Shown here: positions 1 to 11,249 of the stretch, one piece after another
How the letters are laid out: each line of letters opens with the position of its first letter
Position numbering within the stretch: the first letter of the stretch is position 1
Assembly (NCBI GenBank): GCA_905221605.1
Contig: CAJNDS010000298.1
Coordinates: 126,001-171,482 of the forward strand
DNA: 45,482 nt
Direction of reading: 5' to 3'
Origin: Symbiodinium natans
Taxonomy: Eukaryota; Sar; Dinophyceae; Suessiales; Symbiodiniaceae
Translations under genes and position numbers: made by a program
Notes under the pieces: generated by a model
What the model saw: the letters and a program-made list of their open reading frames with translations, nothing else
Database searches by the model: none
Told to the model about the DNA's origin: nothing

Positions 1-239
1 TTAGGAATCCTCTGATGTTGAATAAGAACCCTCTGAAAGTTCATAAGAATATAAGTAAAATGAAAAGAAGTCCTATAAAGATGGTTAGGAGCCCTTTTAC
101 ATTAATAGGAATAGGAATGCTATTGCTGAGATTAATATAAGACTGACCAAAGCCAACGAGCCTCCAAGCATAGCTACATGTAGAGCTGAACGGTTCTGGC
201 CCGAGAGAGGTACGAGGCAAAACCAAAAAAACAAAAAAA
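1..239. other. AT-rich flank, no gene seen
   Basis: A/T-rich sequence with short degenerate direct repeats of the type AGGAxCCTCTGA. I see no exon-like stretch with dinoflagellate splice signals. The short minus-strand frames here are low-complexity runs. Confidence 0.4.
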
Positions 240-1460
240 AAACATCTTTTTTAGAGAATGGGGAGGGGATGTTGAAAAAGATGTTTTTTTTTTGGTTTTG
301 CCTCGTAAAAAGATGGTTTTTCATAGAAAAACCAACTTTTCCCACGTAAAAAGATGGTTTTGGTCTAGACTGCCTCAGGAAAACCATCTTTTTGCGAGGT
401 AAAAGTTGGTTTTTGGCTCCAAAACCATCTTTGACGAGGCAAAACCAAAAAAACCATCTTTTTTAGAGAATGGGGAGGGGATTTTGAAAAAGATTGTTTT
501 TTGTTTTTGCCTCGTAAAAAGATGCTTTTCCATAGAAAAACCAACTTTTCCCACGTAAAAAGATGGTTTTGGACACAAAAACCAACTTTCGCCTCGTAAA
601 AAGATGGTTTTGGAGCCAAAAACCAACTTTTCCCTCGTAAAAAGACGGTTTTCCTGAGGCAGTCCAGACCAAAACCATCGTTTTACGTGGGAAAAGTTGG
701 TTTCCTATGGAAAAACCATCTTTTTACGAGGCAAAACCAAAAAAACATCTTTTTCAACATCCCCTCCCCATTCTCTAAAAAAGATGTTTTTTTTGGTTTT
801 TTGGTTTTGCCTCGTAAAAGATGGTTTTGGAGCGAAAAACCAACTTATACCTCGCAAAAAGATGGTTTTCCTGAGGCAGTCCAGACCAAAAGCATCTTTT
901 TACGTGGGAAAAGTTGGTTTTTCTCTGAAAAACTATCTTTTTACGAGGCAAAACCAAAAAACCATCTTTTTCAACGTCCCTTCCCCATTCTCTAAAAAAG
1001 ATGGTTTTTTTGGTTTTTTGGTTTTGCCTCGTAAAAGATGGTTTTGGAGCCAAAAACCAACTTATACCTCGCAAAAAGATGGTTTTCCTGAGGCAGTCCA
1101 GACCAAAAGCATCTTTTTACGTGGGAAAAGTTGGTTTTTCTATGAAAAACCATCTTTTTACGAGGCAAAACCCAAAAAACAATCTTTTTCAACATCCCCT
1201 CCCCATTCTCTAAAAAAGATGGTTTTTTGGTTTTTTGGTTTTTTGGTTTTGCCTCGTAAAAGATGGTTTTGGAGCCAAAAACAAACTTTTACCTCGCAAA
1301 AAGATGATTTTCCTGAGGCAGTCCAGACCAAAACCATCCTTTTACATGGGAAAAGTTGGTTTTTCTATGAAAAACCATCTTTTTACGAGGCAAAACCAAT
1401 AAAAAACATCTTTTTCAACATCCCCTCCCCGTTCTCTAAAAAAGATGGTTTTTTTGGTTT
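240..1460. repeat. ~217 bp repeat array with an orientation switch
   Basis: A block containing the sense string CATCCCCTCCCCATTCTC recurs at about 757, 974 (slightly varied), 1190 and 1418. Its reverse complement occurs at about 250 and 465. Spacing is 216-227 bp on both sides, so the array flips orientation around 620-625 and forms one large inverted repeat. Each unit also contains many copies of AAAAAGATGGTTTT and its complement. Long open frames on both strands are a by-product of the repeat: their lysine/phenylalanine-rich translations repeat with the unit and are not genes. Confidence 0.9.
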
Positions 1461-2044
1461 TTTGGTCTCGCGCGGGTCTGTTTTGTCGAGAGACAGCCAC
1501 TGAGAGTAGCAAAAAATGGCATAGGGCACGAGCGGGTTTTTTACGGTATTTACGAGGGAAACAGATCTGGGTGGGTCATGGGGGGGGGTGTGTCCATATA
1601 TATATATATACATATTATACATATGTATATATGAACATATGAATATAGATATATATAAATATATATATGTGTGTCAGAGACACAGGAATGACATCTGGAG
1701 AGTGCTAGGAGTGTGCCTTCCGGCGGCGACCCTGGTGAGCAAGGTTCTCTCCTGCACTTGGAATCGGGGGTCCGACCTGTTTCAGGAGGTTTCGGGTTTT
1801 AGGACTGGAATTGGACTGCTTTGTTCGGCCAAGATAATCTGCATGTTTAACTGTTTGGTCCCCTTTGTCCTCTTGTTGTCATACCCGTGCCTATGAGACC
1901 ATGAGGCTAAACTACTGATTTCACAAGGCTACTTGGAACCTCGTCGATCGTGTGGAACCCTGCCTTTTTGCTTTGTGCTTCATATCTTTCCTGCTTCGTG
2001 GATCTGACAAGGCTGTACTGCACCAGGGTTTTTTAACTTCCCGC
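1461..2044. other. Spacer with TA microsatellite, no gene seen
   Basis: Contains an imperfect (TA)n tract at 1597-1672 with interspersed CATATG steps, then about 370 bp of unique sequence leading into the satellite. A 102-codon frame starts inside the microsatellite and has no codon bias or splice context; I do not call it. Confidence 0.5.
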
Positions 2045-2046
2045 TT

Positions 2047-5000
2047 ATGCACGCGGCGCGGGCTTTTGGCCCGCACCGACTTTTAAGTACAATTTGGCTG
2101 GCCTATTGGTGCGGGCTGGTGGCCCGCACCGGCTTTAAGTACAATTTGCCTTTGGGATTAGTGCGGGCTGGTGGCCCGCACAGGCTTTTAAGTGCAATTT
2201 GGCTTGGGGATTGTTGCACAATTTGGCTGGGGGATTGGTGCGGGCTGGTGGCCCGCACCTGCTTTTTAAGTACAATTTGGCTTCGGGATTGGTGCGGGCT
2301 GGTAGCCCGCACCGGCTTTTAAGTACAATTTGGCTTTGGAGGGAGGGCTGGCTGGTGGCCAGCGCCGGCTTTTGAGTACAATTTGGCTGGGGGATTGGTG
2401 CGGGCTGGTGGCCCGCACCGGCTTTCAAGTACAATTTGGCCCGGGAATTAGTGCGGGTTGGTGGCCCGCACCAGCTTTCAAATACAATTTGGCTGGGGGA
2501 TTGGTGGGGGCTGGTGGCCCGCACCGGCTTTCAAGTGCAATTTGGCAGGAGGATTAGTGCGGGTTGGTGGCCCGCACCGGTTTTTAAGTATTTAAGTACA
2601 ATTTGGCTGGGGGATTGGTGTGGGCTGGTGGCCCGCACCGGCTTTTCAGTACATTTTTGCTTTGGGATTGGTGCGGGCTGGTGGCCCGCACCGGCTTTAA
2701 GTACAAGTTGGCTGGGGGATTAGTGCGGGTTGGTGGCCCGCACCCGCTTTTAGTACAATTTGGCTTGGGGATTGGTGCGGGCTGGTGGCCCGCACCGGCT
2801 TTTGAGCACAATTTGGCTTTTTGGGATTGGTGCGGGCTGGTGGCGCGCACCGGCTTTTAAGTACAATTTGGCTGGGGGATTGGTGCGGGCTGGTGGCCCG
2901 CACCGGCTTTCAAGTACAATTTGCCTTTGGGATTGGTGCGGGCTGTGGCCCGCACCGGCTTTAAAGTACAATTTGGCTCGGGGATTGTTGCGGGCTAGTG
3001 GCCCGCACAGGCTTTTAAGTACAATTTGGCTGCGGGATTGGTGCGGGCTGGTGGCCCGGGGGATTGGTGCGGGCTGGTTCCCGCACCGGCTTACAAGTAC
3101 AATTTGGCTGGGGGATTGGTGCAAGCTGGTGGCTCGCACCGGCTTTTAAGCACAATTTGGCTGGGGGATTGGTGCGGGCTGGTGGCCCGCGCCGGCTTTT
3201 AAGTACAATTTGGCCTATTGGTGTGGGCTGGTGGCCAGCGCCGGCTGTTAAGTACAATTTGGCTGGGGATTGGTGCGGGCTGGTGGCCCGCACCGGCTTT
3301 TTAGTACAATTTGGCTGGGGAGATTTCTTGCGGGCTGGTGGCCCGCACCGGCTTTTAAGTACAATTTGGCGGGGATTGGTGCGGGCTGGTGGCCCGCACC
3401 GGCTTTGAGTACAATTTGGCTGCGGGGTTGGAGCTTTTAAGTACAATTTGCTGGGGATTGGTGAGGGCTGGTGGCCCGCGCCGGCTTTTCAGCACAATTT
3501 GGCTGAGGGATTGGTGCGGGCGGGAGGCCCGCGCCGGCTTTTAAGTACATTTTGACTGGGGGATTGGTGCGGGCTGGTGGCCCGCACCGGCTTTTAAGTA
3601 CAATTTGGCTGGGGGATTGGTGCGGGCTGGCGGCCCGCACCTGGCGTTGAAGTACAATTGGCTTTGGGATTGATCTAGGCTGGTGGCCCGCACCGGCTTT
3701 TAAGTACAATTTGGCTGGGGGATTGGTGCACCGGCTTTGAAGCACAATTGGCTTTGGGATTGGTGCGGCCCGCACCGGCTTTAAAGTACAATTTGGCTGG
3801 GGGATTGGTGCGGGCTGGTGGCCTGCACCGGCTTTGAAGTACAATTGGCTTTGGGATTGGTGCGGGCTGGTGGCCCGCACCGGCTTTTAAGTACAATTTG
3901 GCTGGGGGATTGGTGCGGGCTGGTGGCCCGCACCGGCTTTGAAGTACAATTGGCTTTGGGATTGGTGCGGGCTGGTGGCCCGCACCGTCTTTGAAGTACA
4001 ATTGGCTTTGGGATTGGTGCGGGCTGGTGGCCCGCGCCGGCTTTTGAGTACCATTTGGCTGGGGGATTGGTGCGGGCTGGTGGCCCGCACCGGCTTTCAA
4101 GTGCAATTTGGCTGGGGGATTGGTGCGGGTTGGTGGCCCGCACCGGTTTTTAAGTATTTAAGTACAATTTGGCTGGCGGATTGGTGCGGGCTGGTGGCTC
4201 GCACCGGCTTTTGAGTACAGTTGGCTTTGGGATTGGTGGCCCGCACCGGCTTTGAAGTACAATTTGGCTGGGGGATTGGTGCGGGCTGGCGGCCCGCACC
4301 GGCTTTGAAGTACAATTGGCTTTGGGATTGGTGCGGGCTGGTGGCCCGCACCGGCTTTGAAGTACAATTTGGCTGGGGGATTGGTGCGGGCTGGCGGCCC
4401 GCACCGGCTTTGAAGTACAATTGGCTTTGGAATTGGTGCGGGCTGGTGGCCCGCACCGGCTTTGAAGTACAATTTGGCTGGGGGATTGGTGCGGGCTGGC
4501 GGCCCGCACCGGCTTTGAAATACAATTGGCTTGGGATTGGTGCGGGCTGGTGGCCCGCACAGGCTTTTAAGTACAATTTGGCTGGGGGATTGGTGCGGGC
4601 TGGTGGCCCGCACCGGCTTTGAAGTACAGTTGGCTTTGGGATTGGTGCGGGCTGGTGGCCCGCACCGGCTTTGAATTACAATTTGGCTGGGGGATTGGTG
4701 CGGGCTGGCGGCCCGCACCGGCTTTGAAGTACAATTGGCTGGGGGATTGGTGCCGGCTGGCGGCCCGCACCGGCTTTGAAGTACAATTGGCTTTGGGATT
4801 GGTGCGGGCTGGTGGCCCGCACCGGCTTTGAAGTACAATTTGGCTGGGGGATTGGTGCGGGCTGGCGGCCCGCACCGGCTTTGAAGTACAATTGGCTTTG
4901 GGATTGGTGCGGGCTGGTGGCCCGCACCGGCTTTTAAGTACAATTTGGCTGGGGGATTGGTGCGGGCTGGCGGCCCGCACCGGCTTTGAAGTACAATTGG

Positions 5001-5068
5001 CTTTGGGATTGGTGCGGGCTGGTGGCCCGCACCGGCTTTTAAGTACAATTTGGCTGGGGGATTGGTGC
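2047..5068. repeat. Satellite array, 52/53 bp hairpin units
   Basis: About 55 tandem units, each carrying GGTGCGGGC-TGGTG-GCCCGCACC (9 bp arms, 5 nt loop) followed by a spacer of the form CGGCTTTTAAGTACAATTTGGC. Units before about 3.65 kb are diverged and vary in length. From about 3.8 kb the array becomes a regular 105 bp dimer: a 53 bp unit with spacer TTTGGCTGGGGGATT and mainly loop TGGCG alternates with a 52 bp unit with spacer TTGGCTTTGGGATT and loop TGGTG. The homogeneous right half looks younger. The G/P/R-rich frames through it on both strands are repeat shadows. It ends 85 bp before the first candidate exon, so it may lie within an intron. Confidence 0.95.
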
Positions 5069-5155
5069 ACCCTAGTGCCAGGGTTCTGTAGATGCTGTCT
5101 CCACTCATGCAACACACTTTCGTGAATTGGCAAGCCGGTTCCTGGCTGCCTGCAG

Positions 5156-5179
5156 GGCGCCGTGAAGATCAACGCGGAG
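5156..5179 (+). CDS. Exon (GAVKINAE)
   Basis: 24 nt in phase 0 after CCTGCAG, ending GAG before donor GCAAGT, the GC version of the donor consensus. Very short, so support is mainly the splice signals and agreement with the next exon's phase. Confidence 0.45.
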
Positions 5180-8100
5180 GCAAGTCGAAGCTGGTTTCAG
5201 CTTGGGGGTGAGTGGGGATGCTATCGCGTGGCTGACGTAGCTGAGACCAGACGTAGGGTTGGCAGGTCAGTTCTATGTGGAGATATGCGGACAATGAGTT
5301 TTTTGGGGTATTTCGCATGTCGTCAGCTGCTGAGTATACTTGCCGGTAATGAAACCGAGATGCATCCTTCTTCAAACTTCGGGAAAGCTCAGTCCAAAAA
5401 TCACTCGTACCTGAACAGCATTCAGTTTGGGATGTTCGGCTGAATCCCAAGTAAACCATAAACCCAGTCCTAGCCGAGCCTGGCGGAGAGGAGGCCTTTG
5501 TGTCTCAAGTTAAGACCTACGGAGAAAAGGGGATGGCTGTTCGGGGTCACAGTATACGGGAGTCAATGTCATGAAAGATGAGTGGGGATCCTGGATTTAG
5601 TTGTGGGAATAGGGGATGAAGCTGCGTAGGATCAGGGCTTTGGGGCGTGAGGACTTCGTACTCCGGGTGCTGCGATCTTCGCTGTATTGCAAGAAGCTGC
5701 AGGTCCCTCAAACTCTTAATCTGCCGCTGGCAAGACCCCTGTCTGATCCCCGCGCCTTAAAGAAACTCCACACCCTAAGCCCAGACTCCTTAAGATCCTA
5801 AACTGAATCCCTTGGAAAGACAGCTTCTCTGGGCGACGGTTTTTTCGTTTTAAGGCTTCGGTTTTGATTTAATTAGGGCCGCAAGAACCCAACTCGTCCT
5901 TCCAGGCAGCTGCAGAGAACGCACTGCAAGCATTGCACCACATTCGGAGGATGAACCCTTTCCCGGCCAGCCCCTTGGGTTCTGAGCTCATGCTTCAGCT
6001 TTAATCACTGTAGGGCCGACGATGGGCGATGCATCCCGAGGTAGAGCACTCACTCCATGATCCCTGCATAAACTAGTCAGAGATGTATTTGGGATACAAG
6101 GGACGAGTATCTCGGAACAAGAACCGACTTAAACTCTGACATGCAAGGCTCGGATTGCTTTCTGGCATTAGCTGGAGGTTAAGAGGTTAAACTAATCAAC
6201 CAGTAGAGTCTAGAGCCTTGAAAAAGCGCCCGAAGTCCTTCCTGCGGCAATTCAGGTGGGCGCCGGTGAGCCCCCAGCTCCGTCTGTCATCAACAAAGAT
6301 GGTGTGGTCAAGGCGCAAGCAGAGATGGGTTTAGGGGTTGAGCAGGGTCTCTGGGCCATGGGGGCGCTGGAAAGTTCGATGCCGCGCCCTCCGTGGCAGT
6401 AATAGTCGTAACAGGGGAGAAGCATCAAGATTCGCCAAAGGACGGAATGCAGTGTGCAGCCAAGGCTAAAATGTCACAGCCAGCATTCGCCTTAGACCTT
6501 TCGATATATGTATCATGCGCACACACACACGTTTTTAACGGCAACACGGACACGCACGAATGCAAGCTGGGTGTACTTACACACCGGCATGGACACGAAG
6601 ACGAAGTTACGAAGTTCCGACCTGGATTGGGGACCGTGGGCTGGGAGCCACCGCTTCGAGTTAACGAGTTCAAGATTGTCCGCATGTTGGTTTAGGAGTT
6701 CAAAGCGGCGAGGACGCGCTGGCACGGATGCGGTGCTAAAATGTTGACGGGCATCCCGGGGAAAGCGGTTTCGCTTGTATCTCCACATCCCGACAGGATT
6801 TCCAAAGGAGAACGTTGGCCAGTTTATCCTATTCGGGGTGGGTTTCGACTGTATGACTGTTATGATGTACCGCTACCGAGCAGTTGCAGATCAAGATCAT
6901 CGTCGTACCTCGCAAAACGTACGAGATATGTGATTTCTTATTTCTGATACTGGAGTTATCAGGGTTTCGGTTGTTGACGTTGTTGCCCATGGGCTTCATT
7001 GGCCTCATAGCAGCCTTCATCCGTGTCTCTGTTGCAGGAACGGTTCCTCATTTCTGGCATTTCCATGTCTGTACCAAAGCTTGTCCGGTTGCTGTCCTGT
7101 TGTGCTTACCTGCTGTGAACTGGAAGCTGGCAATTCCCAGAACCCTAAATCGCCAACTTCCACCTTGAAAACCCCCAAGCTCCGAAACTGGGAGGGAGTG
7201 GTGAAGCTCGGATGGAGCTGGGAGAACCGCTTCGTCGTCACCTTCACCAGCCCCAAGCATTTGCAGGCTGGAGGAGGTTCAGGGGTTTTGACGTTGCAAG
7301 AACGAGGGTGCGAAATTCCCCCACAACCATTCCAGGCTGCTTCAGGGAGGCAGGCCGGTTGAAGAGTCGAACGGTAGAGAAGGCCCTGGCAACGAGAATT
7401 CTTAGAAATGATCCTATGTTTCGAGTCTTTGCTCCTGTTGATGCTGTTTGGTATCAGCACGTAGCTGGGCGACCGTATGGTAAGAATGGTGAACCATAGA
7501 CCATGAGGCTTTGCTCTCGGAAGCGCTGGCCCCGGAAAAAAGCAACTCGCACAGGCTAGGCTGAAGGAGCTGCTGAATCAGCAGGGCTGCTTGGCCACCT
7601 ACTGCATTGTGCAGGACGGGCTTTGCTTGCAGGCCTGCAGTGTGGGTTTTGAGGGCTTTGGGGCGAACAGTATGCCCCCGAAGTGTGATGTCAACCAAGG
7701 GCTACCGCGTGCCTTACAAGGCTTGGCTTGGCATCCTCGTGTTTACGTGTGATCTTGGCTTTGTGTGTGCGTAGCTTCAAAGTCGGAGCCCATTTGAAGA
7801 AGATTTTTGAGAGTGAGGCGATGAGTGGGTCATGCCAGTGCCCTCAGGGTCATGTTGCAGTTGCCGGCTCCAAGAACTCGATTTGCAATATGCAGAGAAA
7901 AGGAACTGTGGCATTGACACATGTAGGCAAGCTGAAGCACGGCAGATCAATCGGGACGCAGGTCTTGGCAAGATACAGAATGAGACAGGGTCATCCTTCG
8001 TTCCATGTGTGGTTTGGGCGTTGTCACCTTGAGGGCTCCTTCGGCTCTTCTCTTGCTTCTCGAACGTCTAGGTTTGATGCATAAACTTGCGGAACGCGCA

Positions 8101-10500
8101 TGGCGCTCAACTCGTTGGCAACTTCCATTGCAAAGCCTCATCTTCTTTGCCAGAACCCTTGCACGCATGATCCCAAAAAGCACTCCAGGAGTGGGTAGAT
8201 TTTGATTTCGAGATGCGGCAATACTACCTGCCACCGCCGACGTGGCCGGCTGAGGCGCATGGGGAGCCCTTGAGTTTGCCGTCAGGGCTGTTACGATCTT
8301 TTTGCCTTTGCGGGTTGGCTTTCCTCATTGTGGCTGACCATGCTAACTAGCTCCTTGACGCCTGGTCTAAATCATCTCGCAGAATCATGTTGGCATTACA
8401 GCAGGGTGCTAGTGAAGTTTGCCGACCATGTTCCTCATCCCTGGCGCTGCTCGTATCGATGTCGATGTCTGTGCCTGCAGCTCTGACGCTCAACCATGCA
8501 CCTTTCCTATACTATACGGCAGGCGGCTCACTAAAAATGATTTGGCTTGCAGCAAGCTCATGTGAGAAATAGTCGTAGAGTGTGAAAGGCTCCCTCCTTA
8601 TCCGCCCCACCCTCCAGCGAAGCCGACAAGTTCTTTCCGACGGTTAAGACGTGGCCTCAAGTTCTTCGCCAGGCAAAAAGGCAAAAAGGACCCCAAGACC
8701 AAACCCGAGGAGACCGCAAATTTCTCGCAACCGTGATCCGTTCTGGAGAATCTTTCCGTATCTCGAACCGTCTAGGATGCATGTGCAACACCAGCTCTTG
8801 ATAGCAAGTGCTCGCCACAATGCCTTCCCTTGCCAGCACCCAATCCAGCCGACCATGATCCAATGCCGGGGACCCAGCTTCTCGCCTCTAGCTGCAAGAC
8901 TGACCTAAAGCCCCCCCCCCCCCCCCCGGTGCCGGAGCCCCAAGCCCCAAAAGCCCAAAATCCTAAGCTGAACCCTGAAACACTTAAGCCATTGAGACCC
9001 TAGAACCGAAACACTGCGCTGATCCAAAGCACGAACAACAATTTTACCCTTTGGCCCTTGCGGACTCCGCGCCGCCAACTCACATGCGGCCTGGCTTAGG
9101 ATGCAGGATTTCACCTGCAAGGCAGCATCATCCAGTCCTTAGTCCCTTGCCAGACCAGGCAATGCCTGGGGCCCGTCGGATGACACCAAAAATGCTCGCA
9201 CCCCAGATTTTGCTTGCTGGTCCGAGCCAGACACGAGAGAAGCTTGAAACGGATCATGCCATAGACCAGGTTGCGACCTTCCAACCCACATCGTGTCTGC
9301 GGGCCTTCCTCCCACTTGAACGAATGATCGTTTTTGACAATCAAACTCAAACGCCCCATAACCTTCACTGTAGGAAATTGCATGCCGCAAGCATCCGTGC
9401 CAAGCCTTTTGAGGTGGGTGTCTCGCGAGCGAGCTTCTCCAAGCTTTCTGAGGCGACCAAGAACAGCAGAATGGTGGTTCTAAACTTCGGTTTCAACATG
9501 TTGTGGGCTGTAGGTGTAGTATCATACTCAGGTTCAGGTCAAGGCTAAGGCACAAGAAGGAATGTGCTTACTCAGCACGGGATTGTTTTGACAGCTAGAA
9601 TCCAAACAAAAGCACAGTTCAATCTTCGTATTTGTTCAGACTTTATGACAGTCAAAGTTGCAGCCGAATTAAGCAGACCGTTAATTATGAATCATTGAAC
9701 GCAATAGAACTCAATCCAAACACGAACACGAACACCGGTACTTCACGTACATTCAGGTGAAAGATGCAGGACAGTTTCCAATGAACCTCCAACACTAGTT
9801 CACCATCAACAGCACAAAACCAAAGAGTAACAGCGATAGTACACCCGTGAAGACTTACTTTTCGAGCAGTAAATGCAGTAGTCATCGTAGCTCTTGAGAT
9901 TTCTGGCTTGACCATGGTCTGAAATGAAGTTCGGGTCGTTCGTGCACGGGAGCTGCAAGTTCTGACAAAGAAAGAGAGCGACTAGACTCTGGGCCAGATC
10001 CCAAATCCACTGTTGCCAGGCCATGGTGCTGGACAAGTGGGGCGGAGTGGGGTGCCGAGTGTAGCTGATACGCCTGGCTTAGTAAGGCTAAAATATGTCT
10101 AGCCATCGTCGCCTCAGAAGTCTTCGCTCAGGACAAAGAAGCTTGGGAAATGGCCAAGGCAAGGGAAGAGCACACACCCCCTAAGCCTTGCCCTGCCTTG
10201 CACTCTAAGACCTGAATGGTTCTTTGATGACTTGATGTAAGGTCATTCATAGAAGTCTGAACACAGGAAAAGGCCACCAACATCGCTCAGATCTTGCTGG
10301 CCTGGCTACTCTCTGCAGAGCACCAGCCGGCCGGGGGGGAGGGGGAGGAACATTGCTCTTGTTGCTTAAAAGAAACTCCAGGAAAGTCACGTGTTTGGCC
10401 TTGGGATAATGCGGTTTTCGGAGTTCAGGTGCCCTCCATGCGCCTGGACTTTATGGTCAAGCGCATCGGTCCCGGCAAGGCACGCGTCGTCTTCGGCGAG
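5156..10500 (+). CDS. Unrecognised multi-exon gene (partial), eight short exons
   Basis: Gene-level entry joining exons 5156-5179, 5906-5965, 6256-6312, 7195-7266, 7555-7632, 8189-8254, 8589-8672 and 10429-10500. All eight start after AG and with G, end before GC, are multiples of three long and read in phase 0, with G/C-rich third codon positions. The inferred ~171-residue segment has an Ala/Leu-rich helix (ALQALHHIRR), an acidic-aromatic stretch (EWVDFDFEMRQYY), a PPPTWP turn and a basic segment near the end. No start or stop codon is visible, so both ends are open. It could be the 5' part of the RCC1 gene that follows, but no phase-checked link is seen. I do not recognise the family. Confidence 0.55.
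5906..5965 (+). CDS. Exon, Ala/Leu-rich helix
   Basis: 60 nt in phase 0, reading AAAENALQALHHIRRMNPFP. Acceptor CTTCCAG|G, donor CCG|GCCAGC. No stop, strong helical pattern. Confidence 0.6.
6256..6312 (+). CDS. Exon (VGAGEPPAPSVINKDGVVK)
   Basis: 57 nt in phase 0 after AATTCAG|G, donor AAG|GCGCAA. The frame stays open for another 30 codons, so a longer exon is possible, but the downstream part loses codon bias. Confidence 0.6.
7195..7266 (+). CDS. Exon (VVKLGWSWENRFVVTF)
   Basis: 72 nt in phase 0 with a high share of C/G third positions (AAC CGC TTC GTC GTC ACC TTC ACC AGC CCC AAG is typical). Acceptor CTGGGAG|G, donor CAG|GCTGGA. Alternating hydrophobic residues suggest beta strands. Confidence 0.65.
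7555..7632 (+). CDS. Exon with ARLKELLNQQG helix and Cys-rich end
   Basis: 78 nt in phase 0, acceptor GCACAG|G, donor CAG|GCCTGC. The frame continues upstream to an alternative acceptor after AAAAAAG, which would add QLAQ in frame, and is also open downstream. Confidence 0.65.
8189..8254 (+). CDS. Exon (EWVDFDFEMRQYYLPPPTWP)
   Basis: 66 nt in phase 0 between CTCCAG|G and GAG|GCGCAT. Distinctive acidic-aromatic composition and no stop. Confidence 0.65.
8589..8672 (+). CDS. Exon (SEADKFFPTVKTWPQVLRQ)
   Basis: 84 nt in phase 0 between GTGAAAG|G and CAG|GCAAAA. It begins APSLSAPPS and reads smoothly on from the previous exon's TWPAE. A second open frame overlaps but breaks the phase chain. Confidence 0.65.
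8673..10428. other. Long intron or spacer
   Basis: Contains a 17 nt poly-C run near 8911 followed by degenerate CCCTAAAC-like steps, a 165-codon open frame at 9051-9548 without codon bias or a consistent splice context, and A/T-rich DNA around 9600-9900. Possible weak exons exist here (for example after CTAG at 8775, reading DACATPALDSKCSPQC), but none joins in phase. Confidence 0.4.
10429..10500 (+). CDS. Exon (MRLDFMVKRIGPGKARVVFG)
   Basis: 72 nt in phase 0 between GTTCAG|G and GAG|GCTTGT, with almost all third positions G or C. One of the clearest coding stretches in the left third of the window. Confidence 0.7.
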
Positions 10501-11249
10501 GCTTGTCAGCATTTTTGGTTCTGAATGGAGCCTTACGGTGTTTTTTCACATTGGTCGGCACCGGCTTGCCAACGGGCCAAACGTTGTTGGAGCACAAAGA
10601 AAAGGTTCAGCTCAGCAGCATATTCCCCAAAACTGAAACGACCTGAGCCTTGCAGTGTGCGTGGCATGCCCAATATGTCAGTTGTCAGATGGGTACAGTC
10701 GATTGGGAGCGTTCAGGGTCGGCTCATGCACAAGGACCGAAACAGAGGGGCAAGACTTTGCAAAATGAGGGGCACCTGTTCACAAGAACCCTGCGTCGAA
10801 GAGTTGTGATGAGCAGCAAAGCACGTGCCCAGCCAAGGAGTATTGTGGCCCATCTGCAACATGATTCGCTTGAAAGCATTGTGGCATGCAGCCTGCTGGG
10901 ACTCTGGAGAATCCATTCGTGTCTTCACTGCTTGGCGTGAGACAGCAAGCGCTCTAGAAGAGCCCAGCAAAAGCTTCACAACCAAGCACGATTTGCTAGC
11001 AAAGCCCTGAACGACCACCTGCGGAGGTGAACAGGGCGCCTGTGTCCTCGGCTGGCTTGAAGGGCCGCCCACGCCCCTTGCCCGCCAAGTGCCAAAGGTT
11101 AACTGTCCCGTCGTGGAAGGTTTGCGAATGCTTCAATCGTGACACGTCGCATCGCGCATCCGTCACTGTCAGTTGTTCAGCGTGTGCCTGGAATCGGCGG
11201 ACCTGAAACGGAAGCACAAACGTCCACAGGGCATGGCACATGGCACGAC
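10501..11249. other. Spacer, possible gene boundary
   Basis: No exon joined in phase. A 61-codon frame at 10825-11010 reads plausibly as protein but lacks an AG|G start and a donor in the right phase. This may be the boundary between the left gene and the RCC1 gene. Confidence 0.35.

Noticed and set aside
463-1503. Several long Phe/Lys/Ser-rich ORFs on both strands, up to 268 codons
   Set aside because: They repeat with the 217 bp unit and exist in several frames at once.
2047-5117. ORFs up to 319 codons rich in Ala/Gly/Pro/Arg
   Set aside because: Translations of the hairpin satellite; no non-repeat sequence and no codon bias.
7380-7479. Possible exon (ALATRILRNDPMFRVFAP...) with a GTAAGA donor
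   Set aside because: It ends in phase 1, which would break the phase-0 chain between 7266 and 7555; the acceptor is AG|A. Kept as an outside chance only.
9051-9548. 165-codon + ORF
   Set aside because: No codon bias, no domain, no phase-compatible splice sites; likely chance.
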